A stretch of 64,000 nt of DNA, from positions 1-64,000 of the forward strand of contig JASANH010001664.1 of assembly GCA_030248295.1 (NCBI GenBank), read 5' to 3'. The first letter of the stretch is position 1; the number at the start of each line of letters is the position of its first letter. The notes beneath the pieces were generated by a model. It did no database searches and had not been told where the DNA came from. It saw nothing but the letters and a program-made list of their open reading frames with translations. The position numbers were made by a program, and so were the translations under genes. This document shows, piece after piece, positions 1 through 11,806 of the stretch. Origin of the DNA: Mesodorylaimus sp. YZB2_4. Lineage: Eukaryota; Nematoda; Enoplea; Dorylaimida; Dorylaimidae.

Positions 1-198
1 AAACATATGAGTTAGGGAGTAAGAGAGATGCTGATGACAAGACACAAAAGGATAGTTTGTTGACCTTTTATTTTGTACACCTCACATTTGTACTCTGCGC
101 TTTTGAGATACAGAGTAACTACACCTTTTCACGAAAATTCAAAACGAGCAAGGGTGCAGCAGCTAGTGTCAACTCCTTTCCGGCGATATCAGTGATAC

Positions 199-426
199 TG
201 TCGCGAAATGCGCGATTGATACGAGGAAGCAGCGCCTCGCCCACTGCACAATGCCCGAGAATGGAACACTTTACACCTCTAAATGATATGTGATTTGGTA
301 TCGTTCATGCGAGGGGTGCGTTTTCTCTGTTGACCTGAACGGTCTGTTCCTTCTGTTTCTCTTGATTACTGTAAAGCACCAGACTCGAAGCATTGTCGCC
401 TCTCTCCATATTTATATCTCGCGACA
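199..426 (+). repeat. 5' LTR of a BEL/Pao-like retrotransposon (copy 1)
   Basis: The stretch opens with TGTCGCGA and closes with ACA, the TG...CA form of LTR ends. Two bases later comes TGGTAGCAGAACG (429-441), which has the form of a tRNA primer-binding site. The same 13 bases follow a similar TGTCGCGA-starting segment at 32147. The left boundary rests only on this shared start. No 3' LTR is visible, so the direct-repeat test cannot be made here. Confidence 0.5.
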
Positions 427-428
427 AG

Positions 429-441
429 TGGTAGCAGAACG
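429..441 (+). promoter_or_regulatory. Putative primer-binding site
   Basis: TGGTAGCAGAACG begins with TGG, the complement of the tRNA CCA end. It sits two bases after the LTR end and 75 bases before the gag-like start codon. The identical 13-mer occurs at 32274-32286 in the same position relative to another gag-like frame. The primer tRNA was not identified. Confidence 0.5.
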
Positions 442-515
442 TGGTTGCGACCTACGATCTCGATTTGCACTTCGTCAACTGGCTCGTGGCTGGACGACGG
501 CGTGTGATCTGCGAA

Positions 516-1163
516 ATGGCGTCGAAGATTCGCCAACAGCTTGGCCCTGCTCGTAATCGTCTAAAAGAAGTGTTGCAATCGGTTGAATCGACGGCCGATC
601 TCGCCGCGGCGCTGAAGTGCCCGATCGCTGATATCCCGAATATTAAGACGACTCTGGAAATCACGCGAAGCAAATTACATCGAAACTTTGAATCGTACAA
701 GTCTCGCTACGATGCGTTCGTCGACATCGCCGATAACGAGGACACGAATGGGTTCGCGGAAGAAGTCGCCTTTTTCAACGAGTTGTCCGCCAAATTCAAC
801 GATCTGGACGTCGAACTGCAGCATTACCTTCAAGCCCTACAGGAGCGACTTCAGGATGAAGAACGAAAGCGTCGTCAGGCGATGGACGAAGAAGAACAGC
901 GGCGACGTCAAGAGCTGCACGAAATCCAAATCGAAAACGAGCGCCGCCGAATCGCGAATCCAGCTCGTCCTGACGCGGCTCCGGAGGCCCCAGAAATCGC
1001 TAAGGAAAGTGCCAGTCTCCGACCCCCCCTTTTTCCTCGACCCCCTCCTACCTCCGGGATCAGACCCCCTAGAGACCTTGCACACCAGCGCGACAGAACA
1101 CACGCTCTCAACTCATACAGAACACCCCAAATCAACGCACTCCTACGCGACCATCGACGCTAA
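516..1163 (+). pseudogene. Gag-like ORF of BEL/Pao-type element, decaying into low complexity
   Basis: This frame (215 codons from ATG 516) encodes a highly charged, helical protein. It has a glutamate/arginine-rich coiled-coil-like stretch at roughly residues 110-150, including EERKRRQ and DEEEQRRRQ. N-terminal Gag proteins of BEL/Pao elements often look like this. An LTR and a primer-binding site lie immediately upstream. From about base 1015 the frame turns into proline/arginine low complexity and ends at a stop at 1161, so the conserved DUF1759-type part and the whole pol region are missing. The assignment rests on context and on the parallel arrangement at 32.1-32.9 kb, because the protein itself has no diagnostic motif. 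It is not a host gene as far as I can see. Confidence 0.45.
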
Positions 1164-4100
1164 GCGCACGCGCGAACCCCATGACCTTCACAGAGACCGG
1201 AGAGGAACCACAACAACAACACAATCCTCAACACAGCCCAGCACAGCACAACCCCTACCCCCCCACAGCGCTACTCCCTACCCCTTTTTCTACCCCACCC
1301 TCGCACCATCATCCCCCTTACACCTACACCACCCCACTACTGCACTCCACACACAATCCTCCCACCTTATCCTCACTCAGACACCACACACTATCTACTA
1401 CTCTACCAATCTCTACTATCTCCACTACCTCAGTCCTCTATCTAGAACACCAACACTTCCAGACCCTCCAGCACATCCTACACATCCATACACCAACCTC
1501 TCGACACCTCTCTCTACATCGCAGACCACCTTCACCACGATATCCCCACCTCCCATCCCCACACTTCGCCATACACAGCTCAGCTCCCCTCACCCAGACC
1601 AATCCACTACCTTCCCTCATTCACCACATGCCACCGAACACGCTCCTGCAGAACATCACTAACACTACTCACAACAATCGTTCTCCCATTACTAATAACC
1701 TACTATTGCCTTAGAATCGCCACCCTACAACAAACACACCTGCCTAAACTGTCCAACCTCCAAACACCACACCATCGCTCTACTAGCCCTTCATAAAACC
1801 AGCACCAGAATCACCTCTGTCCCCGCTAAGCGAATCACAAACATACTTCACTGCCTACTTCTATCTCTCATCCTACCACTTCCCTTATCGCTCTTAACCC
1901 CTTCTCAAAACTTTCGAACCCGCCATACCCTCTTCGCCCTCGCATCACCGCTTCCCTCATCATCAACAATTACAAACGAAATTAGACAGCAAAAAACAAT
2001 CAACTCTAATGAGCACACATGCCACATAACATCATTCTTACCCCAAGATAGAACTGCTTCCCTCACTCAGATTCCAACTGCTACCTTACCTTACCTATTT
2101 CCTTCTCCTCCATCCTCCTCAGCCCCTACCCCCTCCCCCTCGCCCACCCTCGCTTCCCTCTTTCATTCCGTTCTTCACTACGACACCTCTCTTCTTCTTC
2201 TAACTCCGCCCTACTACGCACACATCCCCATCCTGCTCCACTCCTTCACGGCTTTAGAAAACTCCACAGAACCACGTCCAATCATACAGACACCTTCACA
2301 CTACCCTTTCTAGCCTCCTTCTCCCCCTCACCCCACCTGTCCTCGCTATTCGCCTCTCTCCTACCCATCTACTACCTCATCCCTTTCCTCTCCCCTTTTC
2401 TTCTTCTTCCCTCGCCTTACACGCCTTCTTACTACACCTGATATCACCCCTCAGCACCTCAACGCCCGCCGCATTTCTACCTCCACAACCATACAACACC
2501 ACTACACGATTACAACACGACCACTCCCTCGACCACTCTCCTACCCCCTTTCTCGCTCTCACGCCGACCTCCACCCAGCACCCTTACGAATCACAGATCC
2601 AAATCATATTTCTCCACCACTTCCCCTACCCCTCTTCGCAATCTATATATCTGCAAACAGCCCACCATCCCCCCGCCTGATCCTCCACAGAAACAACCAA
2701 AAACAACACACCATACCACTCAACGCTCAGCACAAACACAATCACACTTCACGCCACCACACAGCACACACTCCATCGTCCAAACACATCCAGTCTCCGA
2801 CTTATACATCGACACGCACTTCTCACCCACATCCTTCTCCCACTTCTCGCCAGAAACACAGATAACACCGGCACATTCACACTACCTGCTCCACACATTC
2901 ACAAAGAAACATAATGAACAGACCATCCGAACAACAGAACAACACACCCCACACAACAACATACAAATCACATAACATAAAGACAACAAACTATCCCCAT
3001 TCTCCTTCACATCACCATCTCCCTTACTCCCCTACCCATAATCAATCCCATCCACAACACAACCCAAAAACACACCACACCCCTCAAAAAACTCATCCAA
3101 AACCAAACAAAACAAAAAAACAACAACACCAACTCCAACACACTCTCTACTCCAACAATCTCAGGTAAATTCCCGTTACCAACCCCCCCCCCTCCGTTCA
3201 CCCCTCCCCTCTTCCCTTACTTCATATACTCCTCTCCTACCTACCTGCACCGTAGAGCTTATTACCCAACCCTGTCTAACTACCTTAACTAAACCCCCTC
3301 AAAAGGAGAGCTCGCTGCTCCACCGACCGACGATAAACGCTACTACACCGATAACCTTCGAACCCCCTCCCAGCACTATCGGGACCTTTTCGGAAATCAC
3401 CAAATCGCCTTACCGCCCACTCCCGCGGCCTTCATACTACTACTCCCCCCACTGCTCCTCCTCCTCTCCTCTTTTTTTTCACTTACTCTCCCCCCACTAC
3501 ACTTCATCGCCCCTCTACACACCATACCCCTACTCCCCTTCCCGCTCTCACTCTCCCCTATCTCCTCCCCTCATCCGCTCTAATCACAATAACTCTCACA
3601 CTCTCTGCCATCCCCTTCTTACCCTCCACGACCGCCTACCACCGCTCTACACTAACTAACATTACTGCACTTTTCCGACTCGCCATGGCCTCCATACACT
3701 CCACACACAACCCGCAAACGACACCTCCTCTACCCAGCGCCACCCAACTTACTCTACCATCCACTCCCCTTCCCGTAACTTACCCTTACCCTACTCAGCT
3801 CCGCGTCGCCACACTCAAAACCAAAGCCTTTACCTTCCACCTTTACACGCATTCCTCTTCTCTACCACTCCCACTACTCCTATCACGCCTACCATCAATC
3901 GTTACCTCATTTTACTTCATATACACTTACCATCCACATCACCCTCCGCTTACGCTACAACATCAACCAGCCTTTCCACCTTCTCCCTGCTCCTCCTCTA
4001 CCCATCTACCCCTACATCCTCAACCCTCCTTCTCCGTCTCACCCCGCTACATCGATACTCACTAACATTCTTCACATGCCTCCTTTATCCCCCCTCCCCA

Positions 4101-5935
4101 CGTTTCTTTCCCTGGCTCCTCTCCCACCTCCTTATCACTCCCCTCTCTACTCCCTAACTCTACTCCCTTCCCCTCTTACTCCCCACCAACACCTACCCTC
4201 GCACAGCTCACACAATAGCTTTCGCTTTCTCTTACGTAACTCTGCAAATACACTTCTAACCTCACTTACTTCCTTCCTATTACCTCATAAACCACTCTTC
4301 CCTTTCATATAACCCCCACATTCCCCACTCTCACTCCTCATCGAACACCATACCCTTCTCACCCACTAACACCCATTCCTTATCACTTACCCCCTCCTTT
4401 CCATACACAGCCCACCCGAAACCACTCTTCCTTCTTCTTCTCTCTTACTCTCAAATACAAACAACCCAAACCTACGACCTACCATCCTCCCCTCCCTACT
4501 CCCTCTTCTTCTCGTCCCGTTCCAGCTCACTTCAGCAGTTACCCACTACAGATACACTCAACCACCATTCTCTCTCTCGCTCCACTACTCTCTTCCAGAG
4601 ACTTCCTCTCTGCATCAAACTACCACCATACACCCTATAATCGATCCTAGCCCCTCCCCTACCGTTATCCCCCTCTCCTCCTTACCTCAACACTTCCCCT
4701 CAAACCTCCTCCACAACCACCCTACTGCACTCCCCCTCACTATCGAAAAACCATACTGAAATCCACAGCCTCTTTACATCACTCTACTTGCTCACTTCAC
4801 ACTAACGCCCCTCCAAAACCCATCACTCCCTCTTCACCTACATCCTCGACTGAACCTCCACTCTTCTCCATTTCCTGCCATCCCCCAGACTCGCTTACAC
4901 CCGAAACGACTCACCAACGTCAGATACCGTGCACCCTCTACTCCCCGCCACTACCCCTCCCTACACCTTACTACTCTTCCTTCCTACACCAGACGACGCC
5001 ACTGTCAGGCAGACGAATTCAGCACTATCTCCAGACCAAATATCCACACACACTCACCTACTCCACTACTCACCCACCCCCACACAGACCTCTCACGGCG
5101 ATGTCTACCCACCACCGAACGCACTTCACAGAATCAAGATTCCATAATCTGCTCCGCTCAAATACCGAAACCAAATCCTCGAAAACCAGCAATCACACTC
5201 CGACTCCTCTTCCACCTAACCCAACCCACCCGAAGCACCTTCATAGACACACCAGCTCACCATCTGCCCTACCTACACCTCCACAACCAGTCTCACCACC
5301 GTACATCCACCGAAAAGTGCTAATACCATTCATCCTCCACCACTTTCCCAACCACAAATCACAAACCATAAACCTTCAGAAGACCACACGCTCATTCTTT
5401 CCTATACCACACTCAGAGAACACAAAAACCGCCCACTCGCGCAACAGAACCCCCACCCCCCTCAAAAACGACACCAGAACACACAGCAAAGACGAACACA
5501 TGCTCAACCCTAAACAATCCATGAACATCTCCGCACCACATTAGCGCGCACATCCCGACAACCTCGATACCGCCCAAAGACAGACACTAGCTCCATCACC
5601 CCTCCCTCAGAATACAAACGCTCATACACTCACAACACGAGCGCAAATCCAAGAATACAACATAAAACACAACAACACTCCCTTTACTACAAACGCAACA
5701 ATCAACCCCAAACCAAACCAAACACAAAAACAACCAAAAAAAAAACAAACAAAAAAAACAAAAAAAAAAAAGAAAAAAACAAAAAAAAAAAAAAAAAAAA
5801 AAAAAAAATAAAAAAAAAAAAAAAATAAAAAAACAAAAAAAACACAACACACAACCAAAAACCACAAAAAAAAAAAAAAAAAAAAAAAAAAACCCAAAAA
5901 AAAAAAAAAAAAAAAACAACACAAAAAAAAAAACA
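1015..5935. other. G-depleted, C/T/A-rich low-complexity stretch; no gene
   Basis: For almost 5 kb the plus strand has very few G residues (often two or three per 60 bases) and many short C, T and A runs. It drifts at 5.7-5.93 kb into almost pure A with occasional C. There is no obvious repeat unit and no plausible coding frame: the open frames here are Pro/Ser/Thr/His-rich by-products of composition. Normal mixed sequence resumes abruptly at about 5937. This may be a real low-complexity satellite-like region or a region of failed consensus in the assembly. Confidence 0.8.
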
Positions 5936-5997
5936 CCCCCCGGAGGAGAAAAGTCCAGTGTAGAAAATAAAAAGGTGGAAGATTAGTGTTCAGTGTC

Positions 5998-6320
5998 ATG
6001 GCGGAGCAACCGCGTGCTAGAGCCAACCAAGCTGTTGATCGCTTGCAATTATTTTCCTTGTTCGGTAGGGCCACTGAAAAATCGAGTAACAAAAAGAAGA
6101 AAAGCAGAAACAGAGTAAATCAACCAAAGCATTGGTCGTACGTAAAAGAAATTTGAAACCCAAGAATCAAAAACTGAAGAAGTCGAAAACAGCTAAGCGG
6201 AAGAAATGAATCGACTAGATGCGACTGTCGATTTGGATGTCTTCTCTGAAGCACCAGCCGAGGTCAGTGTAGCGGAAAGTCGTAAAGAAATTATCCCTGT
6301 AAATATTCCCCTGCCGCGAT
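5998..6320 (+). other. Two short lysine-rich ORFs of unknown origin
   Basis: An ATG at 5998 opens a 52-codon frame ending at 6156. Its product is basic and includes a lysine-rich run near residue 33. A second ATG at 6206 opens about 38 codons ending in TGA near 6320. Neither is recognised. They lie just before a hairpin and a decayed non-LTR element and could be remnants of its first ORF or of a gag. This is inference from position only. Confidence 0.2.
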
Positions 6321-6328
6321 GATTCGAC

Positions 6329-6674
6329 CCCCGGAATTTCGCATTCCAAGTATTCCCAATTGCTTCACTGATTTATCACCTACTCTGTTGGAACTACACA
6401 TGAAAATTCAGTACGCTACGGACAAGAAAAGCGAGAAGAGTATCCCAAAAACTAAGCAAATCAGTCTTATCCCGAATACATGATTGTTCATGTACATTGT
6501 AATACTAAAATACATAGACATCAATGTATTCGGGATAAGACTGATTTGCTTAATTTTTGGGATACCCTTCTCGCTTTTCTTGTCCGTAGCGTACTGAATT
6601 TTCATGTGCAGTTCCAACAGAGTAGGTGATAAATCAGTGAAGCAATTGGGAATACTTGGAATGCGAAATTCCGG
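6329..6674. repeat. Long inverted repeat (hairpin), arms about 155 bp
   Basis: Bases 6329-6483 and 6521-6674 are near-perfect reverse complements separated by about 37 bases. The arms differ by only a few substitutions or indels, for example one extra base near the loop. In one frame the left arm reads as an open stretch from an ATG at 6319 to 6482, so a coding-like fragment was duplicated in inverted form. A transcript would fold into a long double-stranded RNA. Confidence 0.9.
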
Positions 6675-6859
6675 GGTTAGCCCCCAAGCTAAGTGGCCAC
6701 AACTTTTAGTACTGAACTTACTACATCACCATTGACTAGTTTTAGAGACAAAATGTGTCATGGCTAAGCAGAAATTATGGAAAGTATGCTAAAAATTGTT
6801 GCATGGTGAGCATTGTCACTCTCGCACGGCAGTAAACGCTGTAGGTGCGATCTTCATAG

Positions 6860-8664
6860 GCGTGCGAGGGTCTATAATCCCTGTAGAGATCAGACCCATG
6901 GATCGCGCTTCGCTTAGAAGAGTGTACGGCTTCGAAATACATGGATTTCGAGAAATTCATACTTCGGATCACAAGTCGATTTGCGTGAAATCGTCGGGAC
7001 TTTCTTCAAAAAGAAAGAAAGATACTCGGACGATCTGGTTAATTAAAAGAGCGAATTGGAACGAAATCAATTGGCGATTGATTAATGCAAATTTACTACA
7101 AAAAGTGATCTCTGCAGCCGATGAAAGGTGGTTGCTATTCCCAAACCTGGAGACAGAGGGGATATAGGAAATTATCGACCGATCTCTCTCCTATCTGTTT
7201 TGTCCAAAGTTATGGAACGACTTGTGGCTGGGTTCTTGGAAAGACATATTAGAATTTCCCGCCATCAACACGGATTTTCCCAACGTCGATCAACTATCAG
7301 CGCTTTGATCCGATGTACTCAATTCATGATTGGCTCAGCCAAAAAGAAGTGAGTCATGAGCTTGGCATCTTTCTGGACATTCGAAAAGCTTCCGATCACC
7401 AACCGCATCCAATCTTACTTCGAACGCTCGAGCGTCATCATCAGGTACCCCGCAAGCTTCTTATTTGGCTGAATTCTCATCTAACCGATCGCTGGCAATA
7501 TGTGTCCGTCGATAACTGTGCTTCGACGAGGGAACGAGTGGTCAGTGGGGTGCCGCAAGTTAGTGTGCTAGGCCATATCTTATTCATTGCTGCCCTCGAC
7601 CCGATATTCATCGATTTCGAAACGCAATTTCCAAATTTGGCGCTTCTCGGATTCGCTGATGACACATCACTGTTGGCTCCACTGAAACGGCTTAAAGATG
7701 CAGAATCAGTTCTACAGCTTGCAATAGATTTCATCTAGTCGAGATTCCTGTCTGCGGGTCTGCACTTGAATCCTTCAAAATGTAAAGTGGTCGTATTTCG
7801 ATATAATCACCGTGCTCTCAGTCATTCGCCAAAGCTTACTATTGACGGCATGGTACTAAACGTTGCGGAAAAAGTCAAGTGCTTGGGAGTTACCTTATCA
7901 GCGGATATGAAATTCAGCGAGCACGCCTCCGAAATCTAATCTGCATCCCGATCAATGATCAATGCACTGCACCGATCATTAGGCTTAAACTGTGCACTAC
8001 ACTGATCATTAGGCTGAAATTGTCCACTGCAGGTCTTTAAGGCAGTCTTTAAAAGCCTGTATTCGGGTTAAGCTTGACTACGGCTGTCAAATCTACAATC
8101 CAATTCTTAAGGAAGACATAGATAAATTAGAAAGTACTCAGGAGTACGCTTTGCGCCATCTGACCAAAAACTGGACCGCAAACTACGCCACGACCCTATT
8201 AGAGTGCGGCTGGAGAACGATGGCCGATCGAAGAAAAATTTTTAAACTGTGTCAACTACACAAATTTTTTTTTGGAAAGCATGATTACGATGAAAGTCGA
8301 CTCAAGCTGACGTCAGAATGTGGACATAGGTTTAGTTCACGTTTCAGTGGCTGCCATCACCTTGAGCAACCCCCAAACCCAACTGGCACAATCGCATTCG
8401 AACTATCGTTTGAACACTCATCGTTTATTTTATGGAATTCGATTCCACAAAACTTTATGTCTTCTGTGGTCGATAAAGAAAAAAGATTAATGTCATATGG
8501 CAAGCTCAGGAAATCTGTACACTCTTTTTTGTTTTAAAAATGATCGACGTTTTACATTTTTTCTTTGACTTTCCATTTATTGTTACACGGTATGCTCATG
8601 TACCCCGCATTGTGGTGCGCAACTGCGTTTCGCTGGGGAATGATCAGATCAGATCAGATCAGGA
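6860..8664 (+). mobile_element. Decayed non-LTR retrotransposon (APE-type LINE), copy 1
   Basis: Pieces of an endonuclease C-terminus (SDHKSI at about 6966) are followed by reverse transcriptase blocks: YRPISLLSVLSKVMERL from about 7160, then GVPQ and FADDTSLLAPL near 7650. The C-terminal part includes a FILWNSIP motif near 8430. The frame is broken by a frameshift near 7345, a stop at 7736, further stops near 7937-8110, and a short tandem duplication near 7960-8030. The 3' end carries a (GATCA)n tail at about 8638-8661. The 60 kb element shows the same C-terminal motif order and a similar 3' end, so both belong to one family. The 5' end is missing or unrecognisable. Confidence 0.85.
7128..7738 (+). 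pseudogene. Reverse transcriptase remnant of LINE copy 1
   Basis: Two overlapping frames (7128-7352 and 7313-7738) together cover the fingers and palm of a non-LTR reverse transcriptase. The catalytic box reads FADD, one of the normal variants (usually YADD). The aspartate that normally follows KA in the first catalytic block (KAFD in the 59.5 kb copy) appears as KASDH. The frameshift between the two frames and the terminating stop at 7736 make the copy inactive. The second LINE in the window keeps the equivalent region open. Confidence 0.8.
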
Positions 8665-9290
8665 CATATAGGTACGCGTGTGCTCATCGTTGAAATGTCT
8701 AATAATATGAGCATGCAGCAGTTATCTTTACCTCCCACCAGGTGGCTATCAGCTATGTTTTGTGGATGGTATTTGCCATAAACAATATTCCTGAAGACAG
8801 AAGACTCGCGTGTGCTACAGTGGGTGTGTTCCCAGCCACGCCACGTCGCGATAAAATTATCGATGTTTCCTAGACATTTTAGTCAAAGTCCACCTCGGCA
8901 GCGTAGATACGATACACAGAGATTATATACAATAGTTTATTCTGGTGCGGTGCAGTACCACAGTTGGCGTTGTTCTCCTATTATGTTCTAACCGCTTTTC
9001 CAAAAGGTAAGCAGGTTTTTGTAAAATGGGAGATCTAGGATTTAGCAGACCTGAAAGATGCGCTTAGAAATGAGAACTATGTTGTCTCTGCTGTAATCGC
9101 CACGAGAAGGAGCTGGAAATCCGTTGACATCTTTGTTTCGTGGCGATTACCACCACTGGGGTCTGGCAGCAGCATAACAGACAGCTAGCTACGAACGGAC
9201 CGCATCAGATAGCCACTTTGCTTCTTAGTTCTTCAGGAAAGATCTCTTTTACATGAAGCTTATCATGAAAACTTGGCGCGCAAATTCTTC
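8665..9290. other. No gene seen
   Basis: This is mixed-composition sequence without a convincing reading frame, repeat boundary or RNA gene that I could recognise. Confidence 0.5.
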
Positions 9291-9334
9291 TTGTGACTGG
9301 CACGTTAGAGGTGTCTTTACTAGGAGCACACGCG

Positions 9335-9570
9335 AGGGCACCCTATACGCCATCGACTTCCTCGGACAATGGCGGGTGGGCTCTGAACCCTGTTAGTGTT
9401 CGACAGCCGAAACTGTCTACTCGTTTGCCTTCCATCTCTCCCCTAGCAGCACCTCTGGGGTACCAGGTTCATCCAGGTCATCCAGGTTTAGGCGAGCAGG
9501 GTCAGCGGGTGTCTATTATTCGCAAACCGACCTCTATCACCGGGAATCGAGCCCAGGATGAATCGCCACT
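9335..9570 (+). repeat. Dispersed repeat also present at 31.2 kb
   Basis: About 90-100 bases, from a CATCGACTTCCTCGGACAAT-like start to GCCTTCCATCTCTC, are clearly related to 31190-31290. Both share GGCGGGTGGGCTCTGA / GGTGGGTGGGCTTTGA and GTTCGACAGCCG / GTTCGATAGCCG. An ATCGAGCCCAGG motif near 9546 recurs at about 26605. The family type is unknown; no clear RNA polymerase III boxes were confirmed. Confidence 0.55.
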
Positions 9571-9928
9571 CGCTTCCAAGTGACATAGAGACAAACTGCA
9601 CCACCGCCGAAGGGCGAATAGCCTGAGCATCCTTTTGAGCATTCTACACGGAGTAATTTTCTGTTCCACATATGTATTTTTGAACCTCTTTGGTCTATTC
9701 TACGCATCCTAGTCTACCATGCTGCACCTGGCAATGTTTGCGCATTTCCAAAGCTCTTAGAAAATTAGGCTCACTGATTGAACATCGGCTAGCTGCGGCT
9801 AGGTATATCCATAAATGCTCGAGTGTGTGGAGCCAGAAAAGGGGAATGGGTGGAGCCAGAAAATTAGAGCTAGATTTTGTGCGCCAGAACGTGGCGCGCC
9901 GCAGCGTTGTTACGCCTTCCAAACGCCC

Positions 9929-10612
9929 CCAGCATCGAACGAACACGGTTTTTGCACCGGACCGAACCTTACCGAACTTTTTCTCAAATTTCACCGAACC
10001 GAATCGACCGAACCAAACCTACCTACCGAACCGAACCGAATTCCCTATGTTCACCCACATCTTTCAAATACCTTTCTTACATATTTTTCGACTAGTGGCA
10101 ATACAACTCCCATATAAACGGAATGATTGACTGCACCTTTACCCAAAACGACCAACTTCCTGAGGTCTTGACTTTTCATTTCTTCGTACAAGCAACTGTA
10201 CAATATGAATCCACTAATGGACCGCCTGATGCAGAATCGAATGATCTACATATGTGCCTGTGCTAGTTGGTGTAGGTTTTATAGCGCGACTGCTTCCGGA
10301 GAAAACTAGCCATTTTGGTGAAGCTCATTCTTTATGGCGCACTCGATATTTTCAAAATATTTGAAAGTCAATACTTTTCAAATAACTTTTTAAATTAAAA
10401 TTTTGGAGATGATGAAAAAGAACCAGGAAATCGAGAAAAAGAGGCGGCGAAATTCACAGCCAAAACGAAATCTAAAACAAAAGTACTATATTTGCACCAC
10501 TAAAACAGGAAATTCAAAATTGTTTGTTCGGTTCGGTGGTTCGGTCCGGTGCTGTAAAAATCGCCAGTCCGGTGGCTCGGTTCGGCCGGTTCGGTGGTTC
10601 GGTCGATGCTGG
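9929..10612. mobile_element. Non-autonomous TIR element, hAT-like family, copy 1
   Basis: The left end CCAGCATCGAACGAAC and the right end, reverse complement CCAGCATCGACCGAAC, form terminal inverted repeats, with GGTTCGG/CCGAACC-type repeats just inside. The flanks, AACGCCCC on the left and AACGTCCC on the right, resemble an 8-base target duplication with one mismatch and a one-base ambiguity of the element edge. The interior near 10095-10190 matches the 55.3-56.4 kb copy. There is no intact coding capacity. Confidence 0.75.
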
Positions 10613-11806
10613 AACGTCCCCTGCACAAAATATTTGTCGCAGCATAACTAATTCATGACTTGTTCAGTATGGGTAATCGTTTCCCAATTTTTATCAAGGC
10701 TTTCAAAGGAAAAGATGCAAAACCGCCTTGAAGTGATCCTAACCTAAAAAGTTACTCTCACGCTAATTTGATGATCACGCTTATGTAAGCATTAAGAATT
10801 CGATTACGCGAATTTCGCTCAACAAAGGCCACCTCTTCCGACGGCACCCGAGCATCAACTGCTGCGCGACATGGATTCGCGCGCGTGTATTCCTGCGGGC
10901 GAAAAAAGTCTGTTATGACAGACTCGAAACTTTTAGACCAGCCAATGCACACAATGGAACCAGGGCTTAGGATGGCTGGTCTACTCGGCCACAAGAAAGG
11001 AGGGGTGGCCCGACATGCTGCGCGCTGCAACCAGTGTGCGTAGAATCACTCGCACATACACTGTATGCATGCATTTCAGCATCAACGCCACAAAGCCAGT
11101 ATTATGGGCTGTATGATAGCCTGTATTATAGCCCCTTATAGTCGTTCCAGCATCATTTCAGTCTTGCTTCGCATGTGTTTTAATTCACGTTTTATCAGCT
11201 TTCAGTCTTTTTGGTCATTCTTTCAGTAGCGTTTCCAGCAGACATTAACTTGCTGACGTAAGTGGCCTACTGTACTTGCGGAGCGGCAAATTTAAATTCT
11301 TCAAAAACTCGACAAATCGAGGTGCCCGTTTGCAACGGCCCAACCCATCCTATTCCCTCCTTAATGCCGTTGTCCGTTTTTGATATCGTGTATATTCGCG
11401 TCACAAAAAGGTGATATCATTCGCGACATCCGTTTTCAGCACCACGATGAGTCTAAGCAGTCGATCCAGCGCCTTCGGCGCATATAGTGTATCCATGGGG
11501 CCAAACATGAAGGGAGAAAAAAGCCATTTGACGAGGACGATGGTCTACCCCTGGACAAAAACTCTTGACCATTTTTATTGCGCAATAACGGCATTCGAAA
11601 GTTTTTTATGTCGTTTGCACCCCACAAAACCTTGGTCTGTTTTACATAAAAAGTTTGTGCAGGAAGCGACCTATGACAAATTAGTCGGCTCAAGCAAGAG
11701 CACCCGTTCGATAAACCTTTTTCATGTGAAGTACACGCTGCCAAATTCTTCTATCGACTGCAGTGATTCCCAACATGCAGCAAGTTTGAAAACTTTTCAG
11801 GCAGAT

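Noticed and set aside
1181..5544. Many Pro/Ser/Thr/His-rich open frames in the low-complexity region
   Set aside because: They follow from the absence of G (few TAG/TGA stops) and show no domain or codon structure.
5596..6092. Minus-strand frames of almost pure phenylalanine
   Set aside because: They are translations of the A-rich homopolymer stretch and not proteins.
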